From NCBI RefSeq assembly GCF_026314945.1, contig NZ_CP111121.1, positions 2,170,001 through 2,234,000 on the forward strand: a stretch of DNA of 64,000 nucleotides. Reading direction: 5' to 3'. Source of the DNA: Chryseobacterium fluminis. Its GTDB lineage: Bacteria; Bacteroidota; Bacteroidia; Flavobacteriales; Weeksellaceae. Positions 18,296-27,144 of this stretch are shown here, piece after piece. The notes beneath the pieces are model-generated. The model ran no database searches, was not told the DNA's origin, and saw only the letters and a program-made list of their open reading frames with translations. Numbering within the stretch: position 1 is the first letter of the stretch; every line of letters begins with the position of its first letter. A program made the position numbers and the translations under genes.

Positions 18296-19603
18296 ATGAG
18301 TGGAACATTTCAGATACGGGGAGGAAAAAGATTGCAGGGTGAAATCACTCCACAAGGAGCAAAAAATGAAGCTCTACAGATTCTATGTGCCGTTTTATTA
18401 ACTGATGAGGAAGTGAGGATTAAAAATATTCCTGATATCCACGACGTTAATCGATTAATTGAAATCCTGGGCGATTTCGGTGTAAAAGTGGTAAAAAACG
18501 GTCACGGAGACTATACTTTCAAAGCTGATAAGGTAAATTTTGATTATATAAAATCCAGCGAATTTAAAAAGGACGGTGCAAAACTGAGAGGCTCGATCAT
18601 GCTGATGGGACCCATGCTGGCAAGATATGGTGAGGCCTATATGCCGACTCCGGGTGGCGACAAAATCGGGAGAAGAAGGCTGGACACTCACTTCCAGGGA
18701 CTTGTAGAACTGGGTGCAGAATTCAACTACGACGAAGAGGAATATTTCTATTCCTTAAAGGCCAAAGAGCTTAGAGGAACATTCATTCTGCTGGAGGAAG
18801 CTTCTGTAACTGGAACCGCCAATATTGTTATGGCAGCAGCTTTAGCCAAAGGAAAAACAAGAATTTACAATGCAGCATGTGAGCCTTACCTGCAGCAACT
18901 CTGTAAAATGCTGAACCGGATGGGAGCCAATATTTCAGGAATCGGGTCCAATTTATTAACCATAGAAGGCGTAGATCATCTTGGCGGGACTGAGCATACG
19001 ATGCTTCCCGACATGGTGGAAATCGGATCCTGGATCGGTCTTGCAGCGATGACAAAATCTGAAATCACGATTAAAAATGTAAACTGGAATCAGCTGGGTG
19101 TTATTCCCAATACTTTCAGAAAACTGGGAATCGAACTTGAGCAGAGCAATGATGATATTATTATTCCGGCCCAGGAAAATTATAAAATCCAGAAGTTCAT
19201 CGATGGTTCGATCTTAACGATATCTGATGCACCATGGCCAGGGTTCACTCCAGATCTGTTATCCATAATTTTAGTAGTAGCCACACAGGCAAAAGGCAGC
19301 CTTCTGGTACACCAGAAAATGTTTGAATCAAGACTTTTCTTTGTGGATAAACTAATTGATATGGGCGCCCAGATTATCCTTTGCGATCCTCATAGAGCAA
19401 CTGTTATCGGATTGAATCAGGAAACTCCGCTAAGGGGAACGACCATGGTTTCTCCGGATATCAGAGCCGGAAATGCCCTCCTTATTGCAGCACTTTCTGC
19501 TGAAGGAAAATCAATTATCCACAATATCGAACAGATCGACAGAGGATATGAAAATATTGACGGCAGGCTGAAAGCCATAGGAGCTGATATTGAAAGAATT
19601 TAA
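18296..19603 (+). CDS. murA: UDP-N-acetylglucosamine 1-carboxyvinyltransferase
   Basis: A 435-residue cytoplasmic enzyme that transfers enolpyruvate from PEP to UDP-GlcNAc, the first committed step of peptidoglycan synthesis. GAKNEAL (21-27) provides the conserved Lys-Asn pair, and LRGSIMLMGPMLAR (97-110) the UDP-sugar site. The active-site loop reads PGGDKIGRR: residue 122 is Asp where Escherichia coli has Cys115, the residue alkylated by fosfomycin. Asp at this place is known in naturally fosfomycin-insensitive MurA of mycobacteria, Chlamydia and Borrelia. Length and ends are normal. It is coupled to DUF4290. Confidence 0.95.
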   Translation: MSGTFQIRGGKRLQGEITPQGAKNEALQILCAVLLTDEEVRIKNIPDIHDVNRLIEILGDFGVKVVKNGHGDYTFKADKVNFDYIKSSEFKKDGAKLRGSIMLMGPMLARYGEAYMPTPGGDKIGRRRLDTHFQGLVELGAEFNYDEEEYFYSLKAKELRGTFILLEEASVTGTANIVMAAALAKGKTRIYNAACEPYLQQLCKMLNRMGANISGIGSNLLTIEGVDHLGGTEHTMLPDMVEIGSWIGLAAMTKSEITIKNVNWNQLGVIPNTFRKLGIELEQSNDDIIIPAQENYKIQKFIDGSILTISDAPWPGFTPDLLSIILVVATQAKGSLLVHQKMFESRLFFVDKLIDMGAQIILCDPHRATVIGLNQETPLRGTTMVSPDIRAGNALLIAALSAEGKSIIHNIEQIDRGYENIDGRLKAIGADIERI

Positions 19604-19623
19604 TTAATTTTATTTTAAATACG

Positions 19624-19650
19624 AGACCATCTTCACGGTGGTCTTTTTTT
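19624..19650 (+). terminator. Terminator after murA
   Basis: Stem AGACCA/TGGTCT followed by TTTTTT, 20 bp past the stop codon. Confidence 0.65.
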
Positions 19651-19746
19651 ATACTGCAAAGTGGTTACTTTTTAACAGGATTATTCTTCTCATTAACATT
19701 CTCCTTTCAGAGCTTCTTACTAGAGTACAATTTTGCTAAATAAAAA

Positions 19747-19773
19747 ACGGCTGCCAGAGGAATAGGCAACCGT
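19747..19773 (-). terminator. Terminator of NIL-domain gene
   Basis: Stem ACGGcTGCC/GGCAaCCGT with one mismatch; a T run follows on the minus strand. Confidence 0.6.
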
Positions 19774-19803
19774 TCACGTAATTAAAACTATATGAACCTT
19801 AGA

Positions 19804-20115
19804 TCAAGAGTATTTTCTGCACGTATATTCTACTGCCGTACTCAAGAGTTTATTTTTATACAGATAAAATTCAAGTTTCTCGAAATCATCTGAATTTACA
19901 TTAATGTATAACTGAACAGATCCGAAACTGAGACCATTCACATATTCCACGTTGGCCGATAACACCCGGTGACATATTCCGAACTGATTATAAATGGTAT
20001 TCATCAGATGCTCGAATTTCATTTTCCCATTTAATTCCACTTCAAGGATCAGTTCTTTTTTAGGCAGGCTCGGTTTGTTTTGTAAAACCTGCAGGTTCGA
20101 ATTTGGTGTTATCAT
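19804..20115 (-). CDS. Stand-alone NIL-domain protein
   Basis: About 103 residues from the ATG at 20115 (MITPNSNLQVLQNKP). Residues about 20-95 match the NIL domain usually found at the C-terminus of the methionine transporter ATPase MetN: LILEVELNG, then HRVLSANVEYVNGLSFGSVQ. In MetN this ferredoxin-like domain binds methionine and inhibits transport. Here no ATPase or permease is adjacent. An upstream GTG at 20175 is rejected because it lies inside the -7 promoter box. A strong palindrome overlaps the promoter. It may be a small amino-acid sensor or a partner of a distant transporter. Confidence 0.7.
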   Translation of the reverse strand: MITPNSNLQVLQNKPSLPKKELILEVELNGKMKFEHLMNTIYNQFGICHRVLSANVEYVNGLSFGSVQLYINVNSDDFEKLEFYLYKNKLLSTAVEYTCRKYS

Positions 20116-20174
20116 AACAAAACATTTTTTGGATTTAATGATAGAATTGTTGCCCCGTTGCGTTAATTCTTTCA

Positions 20175-20223
20175 CAAAAATATAAAAAATTATTAGTCCA
20201 CCAAATTAGTAGACTAATAATTT
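20175..20223 (-). promoter_or_regulatory. Promoter with perfect 12-bp operator palindrome for the NIL gene
   Basis: On the minus strand -33 TTG (20202-20204) and -7 TATTTTTG (20175-20182) are 19 bp apart. The -33 element sits in the spacer of a perfect inverted repeat AAATTATTAGTC/GACTAATAATTT (20187-20198 and 20212-20223). Such a site would be well placed for a repressor dimer. Confidence 0.6.
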
Positions 20224-20285
20224 CTAATTTTAACATATTTATTTTTCATTTATCAAAGTTCTGATTGAAATATTACTATAGGGAT

Positions 20286-20309
20286 TAAAAAAAGCGAACT
20301 TCCGTCCGC
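20286..20309 (-). terminator. Terminator of the YiiX-like gene
   Basis: Hairpin GCGAAC/GTCCGC with a four-base loop and one mismatch, followed by seven T on the minus strand. Confidence 0.55.
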
Positions 20310-20324
20310 GATAAAAGATTTTAT

Positions 20325-20993
20325 TTATTTTAGTTCTTCCATTTTTTCCAACTTGTCGGAAGCTGCCAGACCATTCGGATTGCAACCTGGCTCCCCTTCC
20401 GGAACCTTAAGATTTTTCTTTTGGTAAAACGCTTCCCAAAATGCATTTACTGTTCCGGTTTCAGGATCTGTAAAAGTCATAGGCTCCAATTTGAAAATAT
20501 GATCTTTTCTGAAAGCTCTTTCAATGAAATCTGAACAGTAGTAGGAATTTTCATCCAGAATATAATTGAAATTATACGGTTTCCCCAACATCGAATTCGC
20601 CTTTTCAATAGCAGCGGGAATGGTTTTCCGATATTCAGATCTTAAACGGTAGACCACCACTTTCTGTCCGTCCTCAGCCTGGTCCTTCAGAAAATCTTTC
20701 ATTAATTGTCTTTGAGAGCCTCCTTTTGGCGCAGCATGAAGCACAAAAAAGCTGTTTCCGCTCTTTTCAATAATTCCGATATGGTCGTACGAGACATTTT
20801 TCTGTTTTTGAGTAACATTGTTGATGGCTCCTGAAAGACCGGTTTCCTTTGCAGTCACAAAAAGCAGATCACCGTTTTGTAATTTCATGTTTTGCTTTAA
20901 AGCACAGGAATTCAGCATGAGAATACAGGCACATAACAATAGTACGGTTTTATTTATTCCGGAAACAAATTTCTTTTTACAATACATCTTCAT
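20325..20993 (-). CDS. YiiX/YebB-like NlpC/P60-type cysteine hydrolase, lipoprotein
   Basis: About 222 residues from the ATG at 20993. The N-terminal signal ends in MLNSC, a lipobox. The body matches the YiiX family of circularly permuted NlpC/P60 hydrolases: LQNGDLLFVTAKE, then the His motif SYDHIGII, then NSYYCSDFIERAF with the likely catalytic Cys. Family members may cleave amide or lipid-like bonds in the envelope; the substrate is unknown. A TTG at 21008 that would lengthen the protein lies in the TACTTTTG promoter box (20998-21005) and is rejected. The gap of 4 bp from box to ATG suggests a leaderless mRNA. Confidence 0.75.
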   Translation of the reverse strand: MKMYCKKKFVSGINKTVLLLCACILMLNSCALKQNMKLQNGDLLFVTAKETGLSGAINNVTQKQKNVSYDHIGIIEKSGNSFFVLHAAPKGGSQRQLMKDFLKDQAEDGQKVVVYRLRSEYRKTIPAAIEKANSMLGKPYNFNYILDENSYYCSDFIERAFRKDHIFKLEPMTFTDPETGTVNAFWEAFYQKKNLKVPEGEPGCNPNGLAASDKLEKMEELK

Positions 20994-21076
20994 GGCCCAA
21001 AAGTACAAAACAGAATGTATACTTTTTGACTCAGGTTCCCGAAGATTAAGTTAAAAATTAACGGATATTTCCAGAA

Positions 21077-21544
21077 TTATTTTTTCAGGTTAGTTTTATA
21101 CTGAGTTTCGTATACATCAATCCATTCTGCGACCGTCATTTTTCCGGCCAGTTCGGCCAGTAACTGAAAGGGAATATCATCCATTTTTTTGAAACGGATA
21201 CAGGATTTCCCCATATCCAGTTTTCTTTTTGAATGTCTGGGAAATTCCTTGACAAACCAGTCCAGCAGTTCAGGTTTTGCATAGAGTCCCATATGATACA
21301 GGGCAATAAAATTCTTCTGGGATGCGATTGTTATAAACGGTAGCGGTGATCCTGGCGCACAGTGGTAACCCGCCGGATATGTTTCCAGGGGAACGCTCCA
21401 CCCAGGCATTCCATAGCTGACGCCCTGCTTAAAACCCGGCGGCAGGTTCTTACTGATCAGATCCATTATTTTTCTGAAAGCCTCCTGTCTCTCTTCAGGA
21501 ATTTTTGAAATATAATCTTCCGGGGAATTGGCTGGAATGTGCAT
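21077..21544 (-). CDS. DUF1801-family protein
   Basis: A 155-residue soluble protein beginning MHIPANSPEDYISKIPEERQ. The pattern ERQEAFRKIMDLI near the start, SYGMPGW, then FITIASQKNFIALY and GKSCIRFKK near the end is that of the YdhG/YjbR/CyaY-like DUF1801 family. Its biochemical role is not established. No operon partner is evident. Confidence 0.7.
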   Translation of the reverse strand: MHIPANSPEDYISKIPEERQEAFRKIMDLISKNLPPGFKQGVSYGMPGWSVPLETYPAGYHCAPGSPLPFITIASQKNFIALYHMGLYAKPELLDWFVKEFPRHSKRKLDMGKSCIRFKKMDDIPFQLLAELAGKMTVAEWIDVYETQYKTNLKK

Positions 21545-21612
21545 GTTTTGATTTTTAAGGTGACTAAATTAAACTTTTCGATGTATCGGGCAAACAGAAT
21601 CATAAAAGAAAG

Positions 21613-21637
21613 ACAGCTGTATATCTAACACAGCTGC
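21613..21637 (-). terminator. Terminator of the T9SS/fibronectin gene
   Basis: Perfect 7-bp stem CAGCTGT/ACAGCTG (8 bp with one G-U pair) and a T-rich tail on the minus strand, 25 bp past the stop. Confidence 0.65.
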
Positions 21638-21661
21638 CTCCAGTTATAAAAATCTGAAAAA

Positions 21662-23392
21662 TTAATTCTTAATGGCTTTCGTTGTAAATTGAGACCCGTC
21701 CCTGAATTTCAATGTCACCATATACAATCCCGAATTCAGGAATCTCAAATCGACTTCTTTCGTCGGATTATCGATGGTTCTCACAATCCTTCCTGTAACA
21801 TCACTGATGGTAACCGCGGTCACCTTTTCAATTTCAGAGACATACAGTACATCTTTAAACGGATTAGGATAAATGGAAAGTTTCCGCTTATGGGCGTCTA
21901 CTTCGGAAGTGGATAACTGAGCTGTTTCCCAATAGACATCATCCCAATAATATGATTTGCTGTCATTGGCTGCCCTGATCGCAATTCTCGCACCTGCAGG
22001 AACCGCTGCAGGAACCGCAACCGTATATTCGGAGCCTGCTGCTGTATAACTCGTATTACTGATGGCCAAGGCCTGTAACGGGACAAAAGTACCGGCATCA
22101 GCAGTATTGGTGACATACCCTACCGTTAAAGTACCCGGTGCTCCACTGCTCACTCTGGCTTTCAGTCTCAGCTGATAATTCCCTGAATTAATGGTACTGA
22201 AAACAGGAAGCACAACATAGGTAGGTGTATTGGAAGCGGAATTAAACTGGTAAATATTACGGGTCCCGGAAGCCGGTGTCGTAGAAGTGATCGTTTGTGA
22301 ACCTGTTCCTGCCAGTCGGATCCAACAATCCGGAACGATGGATCCCGTGGTGTACGAATCAAAATTTTCGAACAGAGAAGTTACCGCTCCGCAGGCTGTT
22401 TTAAAGTTCCCGGAAAAAGACCATGCACTCTGTCCGGTTGCCGAACTGCAATTGGACCTTACCCAATAATAATAGGTTGTATTTGGATTTAAATTATCAA
22501 TTAATCGCGTGGTTCCCGTTACCCCGGAAATCGTAGGTGCTGCTCCTGCCGCAGGTGCGGTATTGGTGGTACTGTAATAAATATCATAACTCACCGCCGA
22601 TGCTGAATTGGGAGTCCAGGAAACCTGCGCTGAACTGGAAGTAACAGTACCTACAGGCTGTAAAGTAGGGGCTACACAATCTGAATATGCATCAGCAGAA
22701 AAGGCAAAAATATTTGAAACGCCTGTACCTGCAGTTTTTGTTACCGTTACACTCTGTATCGGTTTTGTCTGATTGGCGGCATCCAGGGTCAGCAAGGTCT
22801 GGTATAATCTTGGATTTGTTGAATTCGGTTCTAAAACGTCATTGGCCCGATTGATTCTTCCGATGCCCTGGATGGCATAATTTGTTCCTCCATACCAGTC
22901 GGAAAGAGCCACACCGGAAAAAATCTGATTTGTATTATCCGTAAAATTTACCTGTACCTGAACGGTAGAAGTACCACTTCCGCTTGTTGACAGCATGTAC
23001 AGTCTGAAAGCAGCTTTTGGGGAAGCGAAAGTTAACACCCCACTGTCAGAAGCAGCAACCAGCTTTAAAGAATTGTTTCCACTTAAGTTCCCCAGCTGAA
23101 AACTCAGCCCCGGAGTAGCTGCTACTACCGTATTAATAACTCCGTTAGCCGGAATTCCGTAAGTAAGCGGTGTGCTGGAAGATGTCAGTTGGTAATCTCT
23201 TGCTACAAACGCGAATGAAACGCCATCTACATCTGAACTGGTAGATAAAGAGGATGACCCTACCCCATTGGCTATAACATCTGCCGTATAACCGGACTGT
23301 ACGGGCATGGTCTGAAAGTTTTGAGCCATCATGAATGTGGCAGAGAAAAGAGTCGCAACATTCAGGACTCCAAAAAGTAGTTTAATTTTCAT
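21662..23392 (-). CDS. T9SS-exported protein with fibronectin type III domain
   Basis: A 576-residue protein with a signal peptide (MKIKLLFGVLNVATLFSATFMMAQ). Residues about 25-235 form a Ser/Thr/Asn-rich beta domain. Residues about 240-330 are a fibronectin type III domain (SSAQVSWTPNSASAVSYDIYY ... NTTYYYWVRSNC). A jelly-roll-like region follows (about 335-490, CGAVTSLFENFDSY ... YYWDDVYWE). Residues about 505-576 are a T9SS type A sorting domain (LSIYPNPFKDVLYV ... SGLYMVTLKF). A surface adhesin or binding role is plausible; no catalytic motif is seen. The gene stands alone. Confidence 0.85.
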   Translation of the reverse strand: MKIKLLFGVLNVATLFSATFMMAQNFQTMPVQSGYTADVIANGVGSSSLSTSSDVDGVSFAFVARDYQLTSSSTPLTYGIPANGVINTVVAATPGLSFQLGNLSGNNSLKLVAASDSGVLTFASPKAAFRLYMLSTSGSGTSTVQVQVNFTDNTNQIFSGVALSDWYGGTNYAIQGIGRINRANDVLEPNSTNPRLYQTLLTLDAANQTKPIQSVTVTKTAGTGVSNIFAFSADAYSDCVAPTLQPVGTVTSSSAQVSWTPNSASAVSYDIYYSTTNTAPAAGAAPTISGVTGTTRLIDNLNPNTTYYYWVRSNCSSATGQSAWSFSGNFKTACGAVTSLFENFDSYTTGSIVPDCWIRLAGTGSQTITSTTPASGTRNIYQFNSASNTPTYVVLPVFSTINSGNYQLRLKARVSSGAPGTLTVGYVTNTADAGTFVPLQALAISNTSYTAAGSEYTVAVPAAVPAGARIAIRAANDSKSYYWDDVYWETAQLSTSEVDAHKRKLSIYPNPFKDVLYVSEIEKVTAVTISDVTGRIVRTIDNPTKEVDLRFLNSGLYMVTLKFRDGSQFTTKAIKN

Positions 23393-23647
23393 ATTTATTA
23401 CTATTAGCGTGATAAATTTATAAAAAAAATAATATAAAAATATTTTATTTGATTATTTTTCAAATAAAATTTACATTCCTTATAAATTAATATAAATACT
23501 TTAAAGAATTCAGAAATAAAAAAACCTAACTGTAAATAAACGGTACATGAGAAAAACCAACAGAATACAACAATCGCTGTGAATATAAAAAATTTGAAAG
23601 ACCGTAAAAGAAGCCTGGTAGTATTTTAATATTGGGAAATTAAATCT

Positions 23648-23655
23648 TATTTTTG
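23648..23655 (+). promoter_or_regulatory. -7 box for the aminotransferase gene
   Basis: TATTTTTG followed by CC, 19 bp before the ATG at 23675. No TTG at a good -33 distance. The rest of 23393-23647 is AT-rich and shows no gene. Confidence 0.5.
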
Positions 23656-23674
23656 CCATACAAATTTTTGAACA

Positions 23675-24880
23675 ATGCCAAATATTTCAAACAGAGCACA
23701 GCATATGCCAGCATCGCCGGTAAGAAAACTGGTTCCTTTTGCCTTAAAAGCAAAACAGAAGGGAATCAAAGTCTATCACCTGAACATCGGGCAACCGGAT
23801 ATTGAAACCCCGGAAACCGCTTTAAATGCTTTAAAAAACATCGATTTAAAAGTACTGGAGTATGCTCTTTCTGAAGGAAATATCGAATACAGACAGGCAC
23901 TGACCGACTATTACCACAGTCTGGATTTCACAGACCTAACTCCGGACAATTTTATCGTAACCAATGGGGGATCAGAAGCTTTAAACTTTGCCATTTCTAC
24001 ATTATGCGATGATGGTGATGAAGTGATCATCCCGGAACCATATTATGCCAATTATAATGGTTTTACCAATGCATTCAACGTGAATGTCGTGGCGGTTCCT
24101 TCAACAATTGATACAGGATTTGCCCTTCCTCCGATTGAGGAATTCGAGAAAAAAATTACCGCCAGGACCCGTGCGATTGTTATTTGTAATCCCGGAAATC
24201 CTACCGGATATCTTTACACCCGTGAAGAACTGCAGAAATTGGCAGAAATTGCTTTAAAATACGATATTGTTATCATTTCTGACGAGGTATACAGAGAGTA
24301 TGTTTATGACGGGAAACAGCAGATTTCAATGCTTGCCTTTCCGGAACTGAGTGAAAACTGCATCATTATCGATTCAGAATCAAAGCGCTACTCCATGTGC
24401 GGGGTAAGAATCGGATGTTTAATCACCCGTTCAAAAAAAATACATGACGCTGCCATGCTTTTTGCACAGGCAAGATTAAGTCCTGTTTTACTGGGACAGA
24501 TTGCGGCTACGGCGGCTCACCAGAATGATGGCGCCTACATCAGAGCCGTAAGAGAAGAATATACCCACCGAAGAAATGTCCTGGTTGATCTGCTTAATGC
24601 CATCCCCGGCGTTATTTGCCCGAAACCGAAAGGAGCATTCTACTGCGTTGCCGAACTTCCCGTGGATGATACGGAAAAGTTTGCCCAATGGCTGCTTGAA
24701 AAGTACGCTTTCAATAACGAAACGATCATGGTAGCTCCTGCAGGAGGCTTCTACAGCAACCCTGAATTAGGAAAGAAACAGGTAAGGATTGCTTATGTTT
24801 TAAAAGAAGAAGACCTGAAAAGAAGTGCTGCTATTTTAAAAGATGCTCTTGAAAAGTATACATTGGAATTCAGCCTTTAA
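23675..24880 (+). CDS. Fold-type I PLP-dependent aminotransferase (AspC/AspB-like)
   Basis: A 401-residue cytoplasmic enzyme. Family landmarks in order: HLNIGQPDIETPE near the start, TNGGSEALNF (PLP phosphate contact), EPYYANYNGF, the PLP-binding Asn in VICNPGNPTGYL, ISDEVYREYVYDG, and the Schiff-base lysine in DSESKRYSMCGVRIG. Close to aspartate/aromatic aminotransferases of the AspB group; the amino-acid donor cannot be assigned from sequence alone. A small lipoprotein gene and murB follow on the same strand with short gaps. Confidence 0.9.
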   Translation: MPNISNRAQHMPASPVRKLVPFALKAKQKGIKVYHLNIGQPDIETPETALNALKNIDLKVLEYALSEGNIEYRQALTDYYHSLDFTDLTPDNFIVTNGGSEALNFAISTLCDDGDEVIIPEPYYANYNGFTNAFNVNVVAVPSTIDTGFALPPIEEFEKKITARTRAIVICNPGNPTGYLYTREELQKLAEIALKYDIVIISDEVYREYVYDGKQQISMLAFPELSENCIIIDSESKRYSMCGVRIGCLITRSKKIHDAAMLFAQARLSPVLLGQIAATAAHQNDGAYIRAVREEYTHRRNVLVDLLNAIPGVICPKPKGAFYCVAELPVDDTEKFAQWLLEKYAFNNETIMVAPAGGFYSNPELGKKQVRIAYVLKEEDLKRSAAILKDALEKYTLEFSL

Positions 24881-24896
24881 TTTAAAACCATACAAC

Positions 24897-25379
24897 ATGT
24901 CAGCAATAAAAAATCATGGTCTGAAAATATTCTTTCCAATACTTTTATTGCTGATATTTTTTTCCTGTGATGATAAGAAATCCCGGAATATTATTTCAAA
25001 AAATCCAAACGACATTGTTTCTATAAATTATTCCGACATTGGAGGTGAGCTCGGAAACTATAAAATTGTTAAAATCACAAAAGATTCTATTCAATTACAG
25101 ACAGGCATCACCAACAGTAAAATCCATAAGGAATGGAAATCATCCATCAATTCTCAAACCTGGAACCGGCTTACTTCAACTATTGATGTAAAAACTTTAG
25201 ACAAAATAAAAAGTTCTCCAAGCAAACAATCTGTCGACGGATTTGATGAGACTTTCCAGATCAGGACGGCAAAAAACTATCATGTGTATGTAAATGCCTA
25301 TGCTGATACCATTTATTATCAACAGCTTCAAAAATTAAAAGACCAGATTCAAAGTGTTCTTCCATCCGAATATAAGTAA
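24897..25379 (+). CDS. Hypothetical lipoprotein
   Basis: About 160 residues from the ATG at 24897, 16 bp after the aminotransferase stop. The signal MSAIKNHGLKIFFPILLLLIFFSC ends in a lipobox. The mature part is charged with no recognised domain; it contains IVSINYSDIGGELGNYKIV and a C-terminal YADTIYYQQLQKLKDQI. The murB start lies 4 bp after its stop, so it sits inside a likely operon. Function unknown. Confidence 0.7.
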   Translation: MSAIKNHGLKIFFPILLLLIFFSCDDKKSRNIISKNPNDIVSINYSDIGGELGNYKIVKITKDSIQLQTGITNSKIHKEWKSSINSQTWNRLTSTIDVKTLDKIKSSPSKQSVDGFDETFQIRTAKNYHVYVNAYADTIYYQQLQKLKDQIQSVLPSEYK

Positions 25380-25383
25380 AATT

Positions 25384-26397
25384 ATGCAAGAAAATTTTTC
25401 TCTAAAACCGTATAACACATTCGGCGTTGATGCAAAAGCCAGGTATTTTGCTGAGGTTACCACGATTGATGAATTAAGGGATGTCCTGAATTTTTCGAAA
25501 ATGCAGACCCTGCCTCTTTTATTTTTAGGGGGCGGAAGTAATATATTGCTGACAAAAGATTTTGAAGGATTGGCGATTCAGCTTAATTTAAAAGGAATTT
25601 CTGAAGAATTCTTAAATGAAAACGAAGTCCTGGTCACGGCAAAAGCCGGAGAAAACTGGCACGAGTTTGTGATGCACTGTTTAAATAAAAATTTTGGAGG
25701 ATTGGAAAATCTCTCTCTGATTCCCGGAAATGTAGGCACTTCACCCATGCAGAATATCGGCGCCTACGGAACCGAAATCAAAGATATTTTCGTAAGCTGT
25801 ACGGTTCTCAATCTGGAGAATCTTGAATTGGAAATTTTCAATCTCGAGCAGTGTAGATTCGGATACAGGGACTCTTTTTTTAAGCAGGAAGGAAAGGGAA
25901 AATATGTCATTCTTGGAGTTTCATTCAGATTAACGACCGGAAATCACAACATTAAAACTGAATACGGCGCGATAAAAACCGAACTCGAAAATATGGGTAT
26001 TGAAAATCCTACGATTCAGGATGTTTCAAAGGCAGTTATTGCGATCCGGAAAAGCAAACTCCCCGATCCAAAGGAAACCGGAAACGCAGGAAGTTTTTTT
26101 AAAAACCCGAGTATTCCTTTATCTCAGTTTCAGGAATTGCAGCAAAAGTTTGATAACATCCAGGGCTATCGGAATGAAAATTTGGTAAAAGTTCCTGCCG
26201 GATGGCTCATCGAACAATGCGGCTGGAAAGGAAAACAGATCGTCAATGTAGGTTCCCACAAACTGCAGTCGCTGGTGATCGTGAATGCGACCGGCGAGGC
26301 CAGCGGAAAAGAAATTTTTGATTTTTCAACAGCCATTATCAGGTCTGTAGAGGAGAAATTCGGAATCCTACTCGAAAGAGAAGTTAATATCCTTTAA
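25384..26397 (+). CDS. murB: UDP-N-acetylmuramate dehydrogenase
   Basis: A 337-residue FAD enzyme that reduces UDP-GlcNAc-enolpyruvate to UDP-MurNAc, the step after MurA. Start ATG at 25384 (MQENFSLKPYNTFGV) is 4 bp after the preceding stop. FAD-binding motifs: FLGGGSNILL and IPGNVGTSPMQNIGAYG; catalytic region YRDSFFK, the Ser motif GNAGSFFKNP, and PAGWLIEQCGWKG. Presence of the long middle region and length fit type I MurB as in E. coli. Located about 6 kb from murA. Confidence 0.95.
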   Translation: MQENFSLKPYNTFGVDAKARYFAEVTTIDELRDVLNFSKMQTLPLLFLGGGSNILLTKDFEGLAIQLNLKGISEEFLNENEVLVTAKAGENWHEFVMHCLNKNFGGLENLSLIPGNVGTSPMQNIGAYGTEIKDIFVSCTVLNLENLELEIFNLEQCRFGYRDSFFKQEGKGKYVILGVSFRLTTGNHNIKTEYGAIKTELENMGIENPTIQDVSKAVIAIRKSKLPDPKETGNAGSFFKNPSIPLSQFQELQQKFDNIQGYRNENLVKVPAGWLIEQCGWKGKQIVNVGSHKLQSLVIVNATGEASGKEIFDFSTAIIRSVEEKFGILLEREVNIL

Positions 26398-26408
26398 AAA
26401 CAGTTAAT

Positions 26409-26966
26409 ATGGCAAAAAATACCGCTGAAAAAGAATTCAGAAAACGTGTTCAGAAACATATTTCTGAAATTAATCTTGTGAAGATCAGTCTTGAAGACGA
26501 GTCGTCGATTTACGGATTCATCACAAAAGCTTCCGATGAGTTTATCATGATCGAAGAAACGAATGATTTTTCTCTTGCAGGCATAAAAATCGTTCCTGCT
26601 TCAAGAATTACAGGCATTCGTCATGGTATTTCAGACAAAGTTTCAAAAGCTATCTATTCAGAAGAAGGTCTTATTACATTTAATCATAAAATCATTGACA
26701 ATACTTCTTTAAAAAACAACGAATCTCTTTTCAGATCTCTTAAAAAACAGAATTTTCACTGTATTGTCGAAAGCAGAAAAAAAGACAAAGAGACGTTCTC
26801 AATTGGCGAAATCCTGGAGGTTCAGGAGAAATCGGTTCTGATTAAAAATTATGATCCAGTGGGCAAATTCAGCAAAAAGCCGCATAAGATTGCCTTTAAA
26901 AACATTGAATTGATTAATTTTAATGATAAATATTCTACGACTTTCAGAAAGTATTTGATAGGATAA
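26409..26966 (+). CDS. Hypothetical protein, two Sm/SH3-like beta repeats
   Basis: A 185-residue soluble protein 11 bp after murB. The first half (HISEINLVKISLEDESSIYG ... DEFIMIEETNDFS) and the second half (FHCIVESRKKDKETFSIGEI ... KSVLIKNYDPVG) look like two copies of a small beta-barrel module, similar in layout to Sm-like or SH3-like folds. No catalytic motif and no signal peptide. I do not recognise a family; probably the last gene of the aminotransferase-murB run. Confidence 0.6.
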   Translation: MAKNTAEKEFRKRVQKHISEINLVKISLEDESSIYGFITKASDEFIMIEETNDFSLAGIKIVPASRITGIRHGISDKVSKAIYSEEGLITFNHKIIDNTSLKNNESLFRSLKKQNFHCIVESRKKDKETFSIGEILEVQEKSVLIKNYDPVGKFSKKPHKIAFKNIELINFNDKYSTTFRKYLIG

Positions 26967-27144
26967 AGATCCGCTCCTGCGGTGTGAATGCGAATTCAGA
27001 AAATGACAGTCAGAAGACTCATCAATTCAGAGTGCAAAATTCGGAATTGATCAGAAAGCACCGGAACTGCTATCGGGCCATGTGATAAATGATTAAAGGA
27101 AATTTTACTCACCGAATATTAAATTTTAAAATAAGCTATAGAGC

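Noticed and set aside
17955..18308. Minus-strand frames rich in Val, Ile, Tyr or Cys
   Set aside because: They are the reverse of the Asn-rich tail of DUF4290 and have no independent support.
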